A stretch of DNA of 64,000 bases from Aestuariivita sp. (GCA_026709985.1 JAPORY010000036.1:1-64000); one strand, 5' to 3'. Shown: positions 19,536 through 29,607, counted from the first letter of the stretch. The notes: generated by a model not told the origin, from the sequence alone. Program-made: numbers and translations.

Positions 19536-20864
19536 TCAACGAAAGGCATGAAGAATGCCGCGTGTTGAAACGACAAATAGCGTCTTATTCGCGATGACAG
19601 GTGCGGTTGTCGCGCCATGGGGGATAGCGAGTCTTGATAGCAGCGTCCCGTTTTCTGGGGAAAAGAAACGAATAAAGCCGTCATTAGAAGCGACCACTAT
19701 TTTGTTCCCAGCCAAAACCGGGCCGTGATTTGCGTAAATCTGATCTCGACGGTTTGGGCGATCACGCACATATCGCGGTAGGTCTGTTCGCCAGATCAAC
19801 TGGCCGTTGCGAACATCAATTCGTAAAAGATGATTTTGATCGGATATCGCGAATATACTGTCTGCGGTCGGCCATATCGGATCAAGAGCCCCTTCGCGAA
19901 CGGTCCATTCGAGGTCACCGCTGATGGCATCAAATGCGACGATCTGACCGGAGTGGTTTCCAACAACAATTTTATCGCCAAAAAGAACTGGGGATCCGGT
20001 AATGTCGACGATACTGGAGGCGGATTTTCCGATTCGTGAGCCGGCTACTGACGCGGCCCAACGGCGCAATCCGCCCTTCGGAAGTGCGGCAATGAGGTCG
20101 CCCGATCCAAAGGCGAAGACAATCAACCCACCCGTGTGAACTGGCATCGGTGCGCCCAAGACATTGGCGACGGAGGGTGCGGCCGATACCTGCCAAGCAA
20201 CACGCCCGTTTTCGGCGTCGATTGCCCATCCCGTGTTATCGCCAGCCACAACATATACAAGACCGTCAGCAATGAGCGGACTGCCTGATGCCGTAGCGTT
20301 GAGTTGTTGTCGCCAGCGCAGTTCCCCAGTAGCGGCTTCTGCCGCAATGACTTCGCCGTAACCCAATGAAATAAATAGTACCCCGTTGAGATAAGCCAGA
20401 CCACCGCCGGTCGCTTCGCCGCTACGGTCTCGCGGTGGTCGAAAATCTTGGCTCCACAAGATTGCCCCATCTTGCGTAACTGCGGTTACGCGTGCATCGG
20501 CGTCGAGGGAAAATATTCTACCGTCAACAACAATTGGGTCAGCTGTGATTCGTTGCTTACGGCTATCGCCAGAGCCAATATTCACACGCCACAGGAGTTC
20601 GAGGGAGTCGCCAAGCGCTGGGTGCAGTGCTGGGAGTTCTGGCGTTCTGAAGTACTGAGTCCAATCTCGGTTACTAATCGGCGTTGGGAGCGCAATTGGT
20701 CTTGATCCTTCGAGCGGAACTTGCGGCTCAACTGCCGCATCTTGAGCGCGAATATTCTCTCGCTTGCCGACGAGAATTTCTTCTCGCTCGGCGCAACCAA
20801 CCAAGGTGATGACAGCGGCAAGCACACTTAAGAGGCGCAAAATTGTCCTTGGCCTAATTTCCAT
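19536..20864 (-). CDS. bamB: outer membrane assembly factor BamB (PQQ-like beta-propeller lipoprotein)
   Basis: Lipoprotein scaffold of the BAM complex that inserts beta-barrel proteins in the outer membrane. 442 residues. The signal peptide ends in the lipobox LVGC with Cys at residue 24; Ala at +2 fits outer-membrane sorting. The rest is a series of PQQ-like propeller blades visible as repeated Trp-containing strands, such as ELLWRVNIGSG, GELRWRQQL, GRVAWQVSA and GQLIWRTDLP, each near a DG or G-x-V turn. It lies between the YfgM-like gene and der, which supports the assignment over a PQQ dehydrogenase. Confidence 0.92.
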   Translation of the reverse strand: MEIRPRTILRLLSVLAAVITLVGCAEREEILVGKRENIRAQDAAVEPQVPLEGSRPIALPTPISNRDWTQYFRTPELPALHPALGDSLELLWRVNIGSGDSRKQRITADPIVVDGRIFSLDADARVTAVTQDGAILWSQDFRPPRDRSGEATGGGLAYLNGVLFISLGYGEVIAAEAATGELRWRQQLNATASGSPLIADGLVYVVAGDNTGWAIDAENGRVAWQVSAAPSVANVLGAPMPVHTGGLIVFAFGSGDLIAALPKGGLRRWAASVAGSRIGKSASSIVDITGSPVLFGDKIVVGNHSGQIVAFDAISGDLEWTVREGALDPIWPTADSIFAISDQNHLLRIDVRNGQLIWRTDLPRYVRDRPNRRDQIYANHGPVLAGNKIVVASNDGFIRFFSPENGTLLSRLAIPHGATTAPVIANKTLFVVSTRGILHAFR

Positions 20865-20937
20865 TACTTACCCGCCCTGACTTGCCCGTTCTGCAAGAGT
20901 TCTGACCGCATTCGCCTAATTCCTGCAATTCCGATGA

Positions 20938-21597
20938 TCAAGGTTCCACATCAAGTTTGCCGCCCAGAGCCAAGATCGCTTGCCCAGCGCGTTGCTGCAG
21001 GTTTGGGCCAGCATCGGGAGCTGCCCGCAAATCTTGTAACCGCTCAATGGCGCTGTCGATTTCATCCAGTTCAATATCAATCAGTATCAGTTGCTCTGCA
21101 GCTAAGGTCCTTAAGCCGGTACTACTGGCAGCCAAACGTTCAAAGGAAAGCCGTCTCTCCTCAACAGACATGGATTCGGATTGTAACATTAGGGATTTGA
21201 AGGCAGCAATTTGTCGATAGATTTCCGGTAGGTCACCATTTGATGATATTCGGTCAAGTATTTCAATTGCTTCATTCTGGCGTCCGATCTGCGCCTGGTC
21301 ACCAGCGATCAAGAGGTCTCTGACCACCCCTTTGCTCGCGCCAAACGTATCAATAGCTGCAAGGGCTTCAATTCGAGCCACGGTGTCGGTGTTCGTGATC
21401 GCAGCCGATAGCGCATCGCCAAATTCTTGCGCCGCCGCACTCGTTCTTGCGTCATTCCATTCGGACCAAGCGGTTCCGCCCACAACGGCGACCACCAGTA
21501 AAAGTCCGATCCAACCGTATTTTCGAAAATAGGCAAAGAGCCGGTCGCGCCGGACTTCTTCTGTAACCTCATTAATAAAGCTGTCAGTATTGCTCAT
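20938..21597 (-). CDS. YfgM-like TPR membrane protein (tetratricopeptide repeat protein)
   Basis: 219-residue bitopic membrane protein. A polar N-terminal segment with EVTEEVRRDRLFAYFRKYGW is followed by a single membrane helix at about residues 29-45 (WIGLLLVVAVVGGTAW), then a helical, Ala-rich domain with TPR-like spacing. This is the layout of YfgM, which accompanies SecYEG and periplasmic chaperones; the gene normally sits immediately upstream of bamB, as here. The function of the alphaproteobacterial version is inferred from that order. A 73-base gap to bamB suggests one transcript with bamB and der. Confidence 0.8.
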   Translation of the reverse strand: MSNTDSFINEVTEEVRRDRLFAYFRKYGWIGLLLVVAVVGGTAWSEWNDARTSAAAQEFGDALSAAITNTDTVARIEALAAIDTFGASKGVVRDLLIAGDQAQIGRQNEAIEILDRISSNGDLPEIYRQIAAFKSLMLQSESMSVEERRLSFERLAASSTGLRTLAAEQLILIDIELDEIDSAIERLQDLRAAPDAGPNLQQRAGQAILALGGKLDVEP

Positions 21598-22636
21598 GCC
21601 GTAGGGCCTTGAATTGCATCATTTATCAAAGGCAGATTTTGCCGCCATCAGGATTTGAGTGTATCGCTTGAAACGCGACAATCCAAGTCTTCATCGGCAA
21701 TTTTTCAATTATTCTGCGGCTAGCTGTGATCACGCGAAATATATGTCGCATAGTCGCGATTCACCTCCAAGTGACCAGCTTACTTTCAGCGTCTGCGCCG
21801 AACCCCGCCATTCTCGCCTTGATTTTCTAGGTTGTACGGAATGAAATCTGTTTTGGCAGGTTGCTAATCACGCTGTTATTCCTATTCCCGCAGTCGCAGC
21901 ATTAGCATTAGTAGCAACTAAGTCTTGCTCGGAACAATAATTGAATCCCAAAACACAGATATTTGAGTTTGTGAATCCGTTTCGGCTTCGGTCGACTCTG
22001 GCAGGTCCGTTTCGGGGTAGCCAAAGTCAAAATGGTGATCGCCAAGCAAACGTGACAACCGTGGTTGACGGTTGTCGCGATTGAGTGGAGGTCGCGTTAA
22101 TGCGGTACGCGTTTTGGTAGCAGCGACATGGTCGCTTAAGGCTTGTGCCATCAACCGTCAAGCACACAAAAAAACGGCGCTTTGCGTAAGAGATGTTAAA
22201 GGAGCGGCTCCGGCTCCAGCGTACCCTTGTATTGGTAGCGCGTGGCGAGAGAATTACGGGAGATCTGATCGGTTACAACTCGTTGGTGACGATTGGAAAT
22301 TCCGGCGCTGCGCTGTTTGAGTTAATTCGCAGGTGACGTCCAAACTTAGATTGCAATCACGATGCTGTTGTGAAATAGCCGCTATTCTGAGGACGATACT
22401 CATCATGCCAACCGTAGTCGGTTAGACCCTCGTGGTTTTCGCGTTATGTCACAGTGTCGCATTAATATGCGCTGCTTTTTGGCCTGATCGCGAAGCACAA
22501 GATACGGAAATCAAGCGCAGGACTTGTCGGCAACGGCTGCAAACATTAAGTGCTTGAAAACACGGACGGCGCGGAAATTGACAGCCGAAAAAGAGACAAG
22601 AGCCGCCGCCGTTAGATGGAGGGTAGGAGTACACCG
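21598..22636. other. 1-kb gene-free stretch before the sterol locus
   Basis: More than a kilobase between divergent genes. A 78-codon minus-strand frame (21918-22154, Pro/Asp-rich) is the best ORF, but I recognise nothing in it. The region is much longer than a promoter needs and may contain an eroded gene. No repeat, RNA gene or IS end is clear. Confidence 0.4.
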
Positions 22637-23803
22637 ATGAATGACAACGCGCCGGAGCCTCGGGCAGAAGTTCACTCTGCCAGCGTAACGGCGGCAGGGA
22701 ACAAAACAGCGTCACAAGACAATAAGTCAGTTCCAGACCCACATGCGCCGCCCGTTTTTCTCACGGGTGCTGCCGGTCACGTTGGCGCGAACCTTGTGCG
22801 TCGGCTTCTTGACGATGGGGTCAAGGTTCGAGTCCTATTGCGTGAAGGAGAAAACAACGAGAGTGTTGAAGGCTTAAAAGTCGAAAAAGTATACGGTGAT
22901 CTTCGAAATTTGGACCAAATCCGCAAAGCTATTGCAGGATGCTAGGGAGTGTATCACGTTGCAGCGAAAATCTCAACAATTGAGGGAAATCGCGAGCATC
23001 GCCGCGAAATTTTCGACTCCAATGTGATCGGTACGCGCCACCTGCTTATCGCTGCCCGAGAAGCAGATGCTGGACGAGTTGTGGTGACTGGATCATTCAG
23101 CGCCGTCGGGTATGATCCATCTGACCCGTCTCGCCCAAGCGACGAAACCATGTGTTTTTTTCCAATGGAACCAAGCATGCCGTATGAGCGCAGTAAGTCG
23201 CTCGTCGAGCAAGAATGCTGGCGAGCCGCTGCAGCCTACGGTCAGGAAGTGATGGTCGCGACATGTTGTGCTGTTGTTGGCCCCGCCGATTATTTTCCTT
23301 CTCGCCTTGGGCGAACCATGTGCGATTATGCCAACGGTAAGCTGCGAGCGTATGTCGATGGTGGCTTCGAGTTCGTTGCTGCTCGTGATATCGTCGAAGG
23401 CCATATTCTGTGCATGGAGCGCGGACGCATCGGTGAGAAGTATATTTTTAGCAGTGAGTACAAAACGATTTCAGAAATACTTGATTTGTACGAGGAGGTA
23501 ACAGGTTTGCCCCGACCGAAGCGACGGATTCCGAGCGATGCAATGCTTGCGTTTTCGACAGTAGCTAGTGCTTATCTGAGCCATTTTCATCCCGATTTCC
23601 CGCAACGCTTTACGCCAGGAGCGATTCGGTTACTCAAGAAGTGTCTTCACGCCAATACCAATAAAGCAAAGACGGAATTGGGCTTTAAACCGACGACCAT
23701 CCGCGACGCCATGAATGAAGCCTACGCTTTTCATTACGGCCGAAACTCAATCACTAACTCGCAAGCGAAACCGCCGCGGTTGAAACAGCAGCAGGTGGCG
23801 TAG
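22637..23803 (+). pseudogene. NAD(P)-dependent sugar epimerase/3-beta-HSD-type dehydrogenase with one in-frame TAG
   Basis: Extended SDR of about 388 residues, read in one frame from the ATG at 22637 (AGGAG eight bases upstream) to a TAG at 23801. A TAG at 22943-22945 interrupts it in the strand that normally reads AIAGC-x-GVYHVAA. No frameshift is present and both halves are well conserved. Features: TGAAGHVG cofactor loop, GDLRN, HVAA, catalytic YERSK, then the HpnA/3-beta-HSD-like C-terminus. The family includes HpnA and the dehydrogenases of sterol C-4 demethylation (NSDHL/ERG26/SdmB-like). The neighbouring sterol genes favour a sterol role by inference. A second initiation at 22949 would lack the cofactor site. 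Either a nonsense-inactivated gene or one with amber readthrough. Confidence 0.75.
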
Positions 23804-24557
23804 CAACAGATTGATGGCTTCGCTGGCTAAGGCCATTCCTAACCATTGAACATTAAATTACTCTGGGGATGTGTTTGTTCAGACCTCTGACCTTGAGTTG
23901 TGGATTACAAGACAGGAATGTTGTTTGTTGCTTCTTGCTCGGCAGTGTGCGGAGTGGTGCCCGGGTAAGTTTGCTTGGGACTCAGTTGCGCCCAGAAGCG
24001 CGGAAAACGCAACATCTGACGGCTTTTAGGCATTTAGGTTGATGCGATTGGGCGGTCGGTTGCTTACCAGGATCGCTTGAAATTATCAAAAGGGGTGCTC
24101 AATAGCACATAATCGGCTGCGTCTTCTGTCTAGGTCTTCATATGGCTCACAATCCCGCTGTTATTGTTTCGCAAATGATCAATCGATACTTCTTTCAGTC
24201 AACGAAGGGACCCTGTTCAGATCGGTGAGGCAAAAAACAGTTTGATTTTCCAGATACTGTGATATCCTTCAAATAACGGGTTGAGTGATACTGGTGAAAA
24301 ATATGAGCATGCCTCGCATCGGAGCACATTTATTCGAAATATTAGTTCTAGATCGTCGCAAGATAGCTATACCAATCAACCGCAGTCGAGGATGCGTTAA
24401 AGCCGCAGTTGAACCAAGAAATCTTGTTTTATCATTTGACCGACAACCGCATATATCTCCAGTCCGACGAGCGCGAAGGCGATAAACCAAGCGTTACGCA
24501 GTCAGTTTAGCACTAAAATTGGCCGCTCGTTGCGATCGTCGCAGCGACGTCTGAAGC
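23804..24557. other. gene-free stretch inside the sterol locus
   Basis: About 750 bases separate two genes that look functionally linked. I looked for cytochrome P450 (CYP51) or other sterol-gene remnants and could not identify any motif in the three plus-strand frames. Short frames at 24269-24490 on both strands are Arg-rich shadows. Confidence 0.4.
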
Positions 24558-25664
24558 ATGGGTTATGTTGTGCCTGAAGCCTTATTGCCCTCCATGGCCG
24601 TCACCCCAACAATGCTCCTTGAAGCCACCGCGATCGTCGTTGGCTCTATTGCACCGCTATTTCTGGGCTCAATTTTCTTGCCTGGTAAAGAGCTCACAGG
24701 TCCCGATTTGGAGGGTGAGCAGCGCGTTTACAAAATGAATGGTCTCGCGCTTTTCGTGCTTACCTTACTGATTGTTGGTATCGGACAGGGGTTTGGCTGG
24801 TTCTCTCTATCAGTCTTGCATTCGCACTTTCTGGCGCTGTTTATCGTTATCAACGTCTTAGCCTTCGCTTACTCTGGTTATTTGGTATTCCGTGGCAACC
24901 GACAGGCCCGTCAAGATTTAAGTCTCATTCGCGGTTATTTCTACGGCGTTGACGCTGGCCCCGTTTTGTTTGGGGTCGATACCAAGTTTTTCAGCTACCG
25001 TCCTTCTCTAATTGGACTAGCACTTTTTAATGTCTCCTTTGCGGTCGTTCAGTTTGAAACTACTGGGGAATTAACCCTTTGAATGATGCTGTTCCAAGCT
25101 TTTACGTTCCTGTATCTATTGAATTATTTTCACTTTGAGCACGGAATGATATATACCTGGGACATTATTAGTGAGCATTTTGGTTGGATGTTGGTTTGGG
25201 GAGATTATGTTCTTGTTCCGTTCTTCTACTGTCTTCCCGCTTGGTGGCTTTTGTATGTGCCCCAAACCTTATCGCCTGTCGCCGCCGCCGCCGTTTCTGC
25301 GTTTTTTGTCTTTGGTTTCTGGCTTTTTCGCGGAGCCAACGAACAAAAGCACCGTTTCAAGTAGAACCCAAAGGCGCTTATTTGGGGGCGGCCAGCGCAG
25401 ACCCTAGATGGTCGTCTGTTGATATCGGGATTTTGGGGGATCGGCCGCCATCTAAACTATACGGGTGAGATTTGCATCTACTGCGCTTTTGCCTTAACGA
25501 CGGGGGTTGCCTCTATTGGCCCCTATCTGTTGCCGCTATGGTTGGCCTCGCTGCTCTTTCACCGGTCACTTCGGGATGAACGGCGTTATCGGGAAAAATA
25601 CGGCGAACTTTGGAAGCGCTATTGTCAAAAGGCGCGTTTCGCAATGGTTCCTTTTATTCACTGA
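24558..25664 (+). pseudogene. sterol C14-reductase (ERG4/ERG24 family) with two in-frame stops
   Basis: Three consecutive ORFs in the same frame make one membrane protein of about 368 codons. They are separated by a TGA at 25080-25082 (codon 175) and a TAG at 25362-25364 (codon 269). Joined, they show the ERG4/ERG24 layout: multiple hydrophobic segments, an LPGKELTGPDLEG loop, YTWDIISEHFGWMLVWGDY in the middle, the signature SGFWGIGRHLNYTGE and the C-terminal block HRSLRDERRYREKYGELW followed by YCQKARF. This family reduces the delta-14 (or delta-24/7) double bond of sterols with NADPH. Sequence between the stops is intact and no frameshift is seen, so the stops are recent nonsense changes, sequence errors, or read through. 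The gene ends about 140 bases before the epoxidase-cyclase fusion. Confidence 0.82.
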
Positions 25665-25805
25665 CTGCATGTATTATTCTGTCACCGAGAGATTTCTTAG
25701 CGGCTCAGTGAGGCATGGACATCGTGGATATCTGAACGATTGCCTTTTTTGGGCTCGGTCTATCTTTTCATTGAGAGTTTGCCATGTTCAGCTGGGAGGT
25801 ATTTC

Positions 25806-28800
25806 ATGTTGACCGAACCGAACGCTAGTTTTGACGTTGCGGTTGTTGGCGCTGGGCCGGTTGGTAGCCTTTGTGCTTTGGCTCACGCAAAGCAAGGAGC
25901 GCACGTCGGTCTGATTGAGGCAAATCCCAAGGCTTCTGGACGCCTTGCGGGCGAGTGGTTACACCCACCGGCTGTGAAACTTCTGCGTAAAATGGGGATT
26001 GATCCTGACCGTTTGCCAAACAGTAAAATTGGCTTAGGCTTTGTTGTCTATCCCGAAGATGGCTCCGAACCTATTTTGCTCCCTTATCCAGATGGCTCAC
26101 GGGGGATCGTTTGTGATCATTCGCAACTCGTAGCGTCAATCGGGGAGGCTGTAGACGCTGTCAAAGACATTGAGTTAATCGCACCGGCGCGCGTGAAGGA
26201 TGTTTCAGATAATTGTTTGACTTACGCGATGAAGGGAGAAGAGCGATCACTCTCCGCTTCGCGAATTGTTGGCGCTGATGGCCGCGCCTCAGTAGTGCGG
26301 CAATCTTTGGGTCTATCGACCCGTCCGATGCTTTGCTCGCGGATGCTATCTGTTTCAATCCCAGAGGCCGAACTACCCTTTGACGGTTTCGGTCATGTCT
26401 TTTTGGGTGGCCCCGGTCCCTTGTTTGTATACAGTTTAGAAGACGGCTGTGTACGCATCATTGTTGATGTCCCCGTTGATCGATGGCCGCCAAAAGATAG
26501 GCTGGGATTTCTATCTGAATCGTATGCGGGTTTACTCCCAGATCCGATTGGAACAGCATTTGTCGACTCGCTCCGAGCGGGCAACTTTCATGCCGCTGTT
26601 AACCAACTCCGACCCCGCGTGATCTACGGTAGTTCGCAACGGGTTCTGATCGGAGATGCGGCTGGTCATTACCATCCGATGACGGCAGTGGGCATGACGC
26701 TTGGGTTTGGGGATGCTGTTGAATTGGCGGAAAGCCAAAACTTTAAGGATTATGTGTCGGAACGTCTGCGCGCCGTACGCGTCCCAGAATTTCTAGCTAT
26801 GGGGCTATATGAGGTCTTTGCCGACCATCGCGCTGAAGCCGTGGTTTTGCGTGAGGCAGTCTATCAGGGATGGCGTACCGCTCCCGGATACCGCGAGCTC
26901 ACCACGCGAATACTCGCCTGTGAGGATCGTTCGACGACGGGAATAGCGATAGCTGGCGCCGGTATTGTGGTGCGGGCGATGCGACGGGTTATCCCGACTT
27001 TCTTTCGTGGCTCAGCGGCAAGACAGCGATCGTTCGACGTCTTTCGGGCGCTAATCGTCCGTCTCTGGTGGTTGCAGCGAGGCTTTCTACAACTTCGTCG
27101 GGCGTGTCGTGAGGGGCGGGAGGAAGACCAGCGTGCTCGCCAAAATTTAAGCCGCGCCTTGCTACATTCAATTCCAAATGGCGGTGAGGGACCGCTAACT
27201 GTCCCGCATAAAGATGTTCAATCCCCGGATGCCGAACACGCCCTTCGAAGTGCGACCAAGAAGCTATTGGCATTGCAACGCCCAGACGGTGCCTGGGAAG
27301 GAGAGATGGTGTGGTGCCCGATGCTCACGGCTCAGTATGTTTTGCTGCATCATGTTATTGGACAACCGATGGAGGAGGGCCGTCGGCGACGGGCGTTGAG
27401 ATCATTTGAGCGAACGCAGTTAGAGGGCGGAGTCTGGGGAATGCATGACCACGCACCGCCGAGTTTGTTTGTTACAACCCTTGTTTATATTGCGTCGCGG
27501 AGCCTCGGCATTGCTTCTGACGACCCGATGATTTCCCGTGCTAGAGATTTTATCCGTTCCGAAGACATTTTACGGATTCCGAGTTGGGGAAAATTCTGGT
27601 TGGCTGTTCTCAACTTATATGAGTGGCAGGGCGTCAATGCGATTTTGCCGGAGTTATGGGCCCTACCACGCTGGCTTCCGCTTCATCCTTCCAACTGGTA
27701 TTGTCATACTCGACTGATCTACATGGCAATGTCTTCAATCTACGCAAAACAATTTCAAATCCCAAATAGCCCGCTAGTTGTTTCGCTTCGAGAAGAGTTG
27801 TTCCCGCGCGGGTTCAATCAGGCGGATTTTGTTGGATCTCGTACCCGACTTCGTGAAGGCGACCTTTTTGCAGCCCCATCAATTTGGCTCAAATTCGGCT
27901 ATCGTGTGGCACGATTATTTGAGCGAATTCATCGAGTATCTCTCCGTCAGCGCTGCGAAGAAGCAATTTTGGAACAGATCAAGTGGGAACTACGAACCAC
28001 CAATCATACAAGTATTTCACCAGTCAGTGGCATTCTCAATATTTTGGCACGTTGGTTGCATGACCCCAATGACGAGGACAGTGCCGCCGCCCTCGCCAAG
28101 CTGAACGACTGGATATGGGAGGACGAGGAAGATGGTGCGCGAGTCTGCGGTGCTCGCAGTGCTTCTTGGGATACCGGGTTTGCTCTGCAAGCTCTTGCGA
28201 CCCTTCCGAAGACGATAGAAGTGCGCAAGGCCCTGTCGCGGGGCACTGAATTTCTTATGCAAGAGCGCATTGATCATAGTTTTGAGGGTTTTCGAGAGGC
28301 TTATCGTTCTGACCCAATGGGTGGGTGGTGTTTTGCTGGCGGGTGGCATGGTTGGCCAGTAAGTGATTGTACAGCAGAAGCCGTAGCTGGGTTAATCGCA
28401 GCCAATGGGCGTGATGCTCATCGCCCGGCCTTAGTTGATGCCTTGGGCTTCATACTGCGCAGCCAAAACAGGGACGGCGGTTTTGGCAGTTATGAATCCC
28501 GACGATCAATGTTCGGGCTTGAGTGGTTAAACCCCGCTGAAATGTTTGGCGATTCGATGACGGAACATTCTTTTGTTGAGTGTACAGCGTCATGTCTCGC
28601 GGCGTTGACTGCTTGCCGTGATCAGTTTCCTGAAATTGCAAATGCAGCAGCAGATCGTTCTATTTTGCGGGCAGAAGATTGGCTCCGTCAGACGCAGGAG
28701 AGCGACGGTGCTTGGCGTGGGGTGTGGGGAGTACAGTTCATTTACGGCACCATGTTTGGCATTCGCGGGCTTGTTATGGCGGGTGCTTGTCCCGGAGACT

Positions 28801-29189
28801 CTGCTTTGCGCTCCGCCTGCCGTTGGTTACTTGATCGTCAGCGTCATGATGGCGGCTGGGGTGAACACCATAGCGGCTGCCTTACTGGAAAATATGTTGA
28901 ACATGAGCAGAGCCAAGTGATTCAAACGGCTTGGGCGCTAATGGGGCTGCTGGAAGCTGGGGAGCCCGACTGGGCAGCAATCACACGGGGTGCTAAATTC
29001 CTTCTTGACACTCAGGATTCTGCGGGGGCATGGCCAAAGCAAGATATGGTGGGGGTATTTTTCCGCACGGCACTTCTGGACTATGTTTTGTACCGGCAGT
29101 ATTTCCCGCTTCACGCTTTAGGCCTTTATCAACAGCGCCGACAAAGCCGTATGGAGCTGATTTTGGCTCCAACAGCAGAGGCAGCATAG
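25806..29189 (+). CDS. squalene epoxidase-like / oxidosqualene cyclase fusion protein
   Basis: One uninterrupted 1127-residue frame joins two enzymes. Residues 1 to about 450 form a squalene-epoxidase/UbiH-type FAD monooxygenase: GAGPVG (15-20), GEWLHPPAV as the SQE-like GExLxP block (49-57), GADGR (156-160) and GDAAGHYHPMTAVGMTLGF (283-301). Residues from about 475 to 1110 form a triterpene cyclase with QW repeats (QRPDGAW, QNRDGGF, QESDGAW, QRHDGGW). Its catalytic motif is VSDCTAE (852-858), diagnostic of oxidosqualene cyclases; squalene-hopene cyclases have DxDDTA. HPSNWYCHTRLIYM (627-640) and LNPAEMFGDSMTEHSFVECT (908-927) also match OSCs. Start chosen at 25806 because GGGAGGT lies five bases upstream; the frame is open from 25740. 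The protein should convert squalene to 2,3-oxidosqualene and cyclise it to a lanosterol- or cycloartenol-type product. Confidence 0.92.
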   Translation: MLTEPNASFDVAVVGAGPVGSLCALAHAKQGAHVGLIEANPKASGRLAGEWLHPPAVKLLRKMGIDPDRLPNSKIGLGFVVYPEDGSEPILLPYPDGSRGIVCDHSQLVASIGEAVDAVKDIELIAPARVKDVSDNCLTYAMKGEERSLSASRIVGADGRASVVRQSLGLSTRPMLCSRMLSVSIPEAELPFDGFGHVFLGGPGPLFVYSLEDGCVRIIVDVPVDRWPPKDRLGFLSESYAGLLPDPIGTAFVDSLRAGNFHAAVNQLRPRVIYGSSQRVLIGDAAGHYHPMTAVGMTLGFGDAVELAESQNFKDYVSERLRAVRVPEFLAMGLYEVFADHRAEAVVLREAVYQGWRTAPGYRELTTRILACEDRSTTGIAIAGAGIVVRAMRRVIPTFFRGSAARQRSFDVFRALIVRLWWLQRGFLQLRRACREGREEDQRARQNLSRALLHSIPNGGEGPLTVPHKDVQSPDAEHALRSATKKLLALQRPDGAWEGEMVWCPMLTAQYVLLHHVIGQPMEEGRRRRALRSFERTQLEGGVWGMHDHAPPSLFVTTLVYIASRSLGIASDDPMISRARDFIRSEDILRIPSWGKFWLAVLNLYEWQGVNAILPELWALPRWLPLHPSNWYCHTRLIYMAMSSIYAKQFQIPNSPLVVSLREELFPRGFNQADFVGSRTRLREGDLFAAPSIWLKFGYRVARLFERIHRVSLRQRCEEAILEQIKWELRTTNHTSISPVSGILNILARWLHDPNDEDSAAALAKLNDWIWEDEEDGARVCGARSASWDTGFALQALATLPKTIEVRKALSRGTEFLMQERIDHSFEGFREAYRSDPMGGWCFAGGWHGWPVSDCTAEAVAGLIAANGRDAHRPALVDALGFILRSQNRDGGFGSYESRRSMFGLEWLNPAEMFGDSMTEHSFVECTASCLAALTACRDQFPEIANAAADRSILRAEDWLRQTQESDGAWRGVWGVQFIYGTMFGIRGLVMAGACPGDSALRSACRWLLDRQRHDGGWGEHHSGCLTGKYVEHEQSQVIQTAWALMGLLEAGEPDWAAITRGAKFLLDTQDSAGAWPKQDMVGVFFRTALLDYVLYRQYFPLHALGLYQQRRQSRMELILAPTAEAA

Positions 29190-29607
29190 GCTTGGCTTTT
29201 CTTCGGGAACTTTGCTTTTTTGACAGCAGCGATTTGAGAATTTTCTGACAACTCGTTCTTAATCAGTTTTGGGCGGCATCCATGGGTAGCAAACCTTTGC
29301 TCAGCGAACTGGCAATCCTGCGTTTGAGCGATTCCTACTCTCGCCTGGACGGGCACGAAGAAGTAGCTGCCACTTTGGTAAATTGCGGAGGGGTTGGGAC
29401 ATTTAGTTCTATTAGATTTGGTATCACAAACCCGGTGCAAAGTTATCAGAACTGAGATCACAACGAACTCAAATGTAATCGCCGGTTTCCACAACGCACC
29501 CCAACCGTTTGCAGCCCGCCACGCGCGGGGACATCGGTATTATCCGAGCACTTGGGGGCGAAAGTCAATGTTTCGATTGATTTTGAGTTAAGAAAGGGTT
29601 GCGGCTT

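Noticed and set aside
21918-22154. 78-codon minus-strand ORF upstream of the sterol locus
   Set aside because: No family resemblance and no clear ribosome site; listed only as part of the gap.
22637-25664. Genome-wide recoding of TAG or TGA as sense codons
   Set aside because: TAG, TGA and TAA end many well-bounded genes here (for example TGA for choW and ccmA), and long genes contain no internal stops.
25806-29189. Squalene-hopene cyclase as the identity of the C-terminal half
   Set aside because: The SHC motif DxDDTA is absent; VSDCTAE and the GDSMTEHSFVECT block are those of oxidosqualene cyclases.
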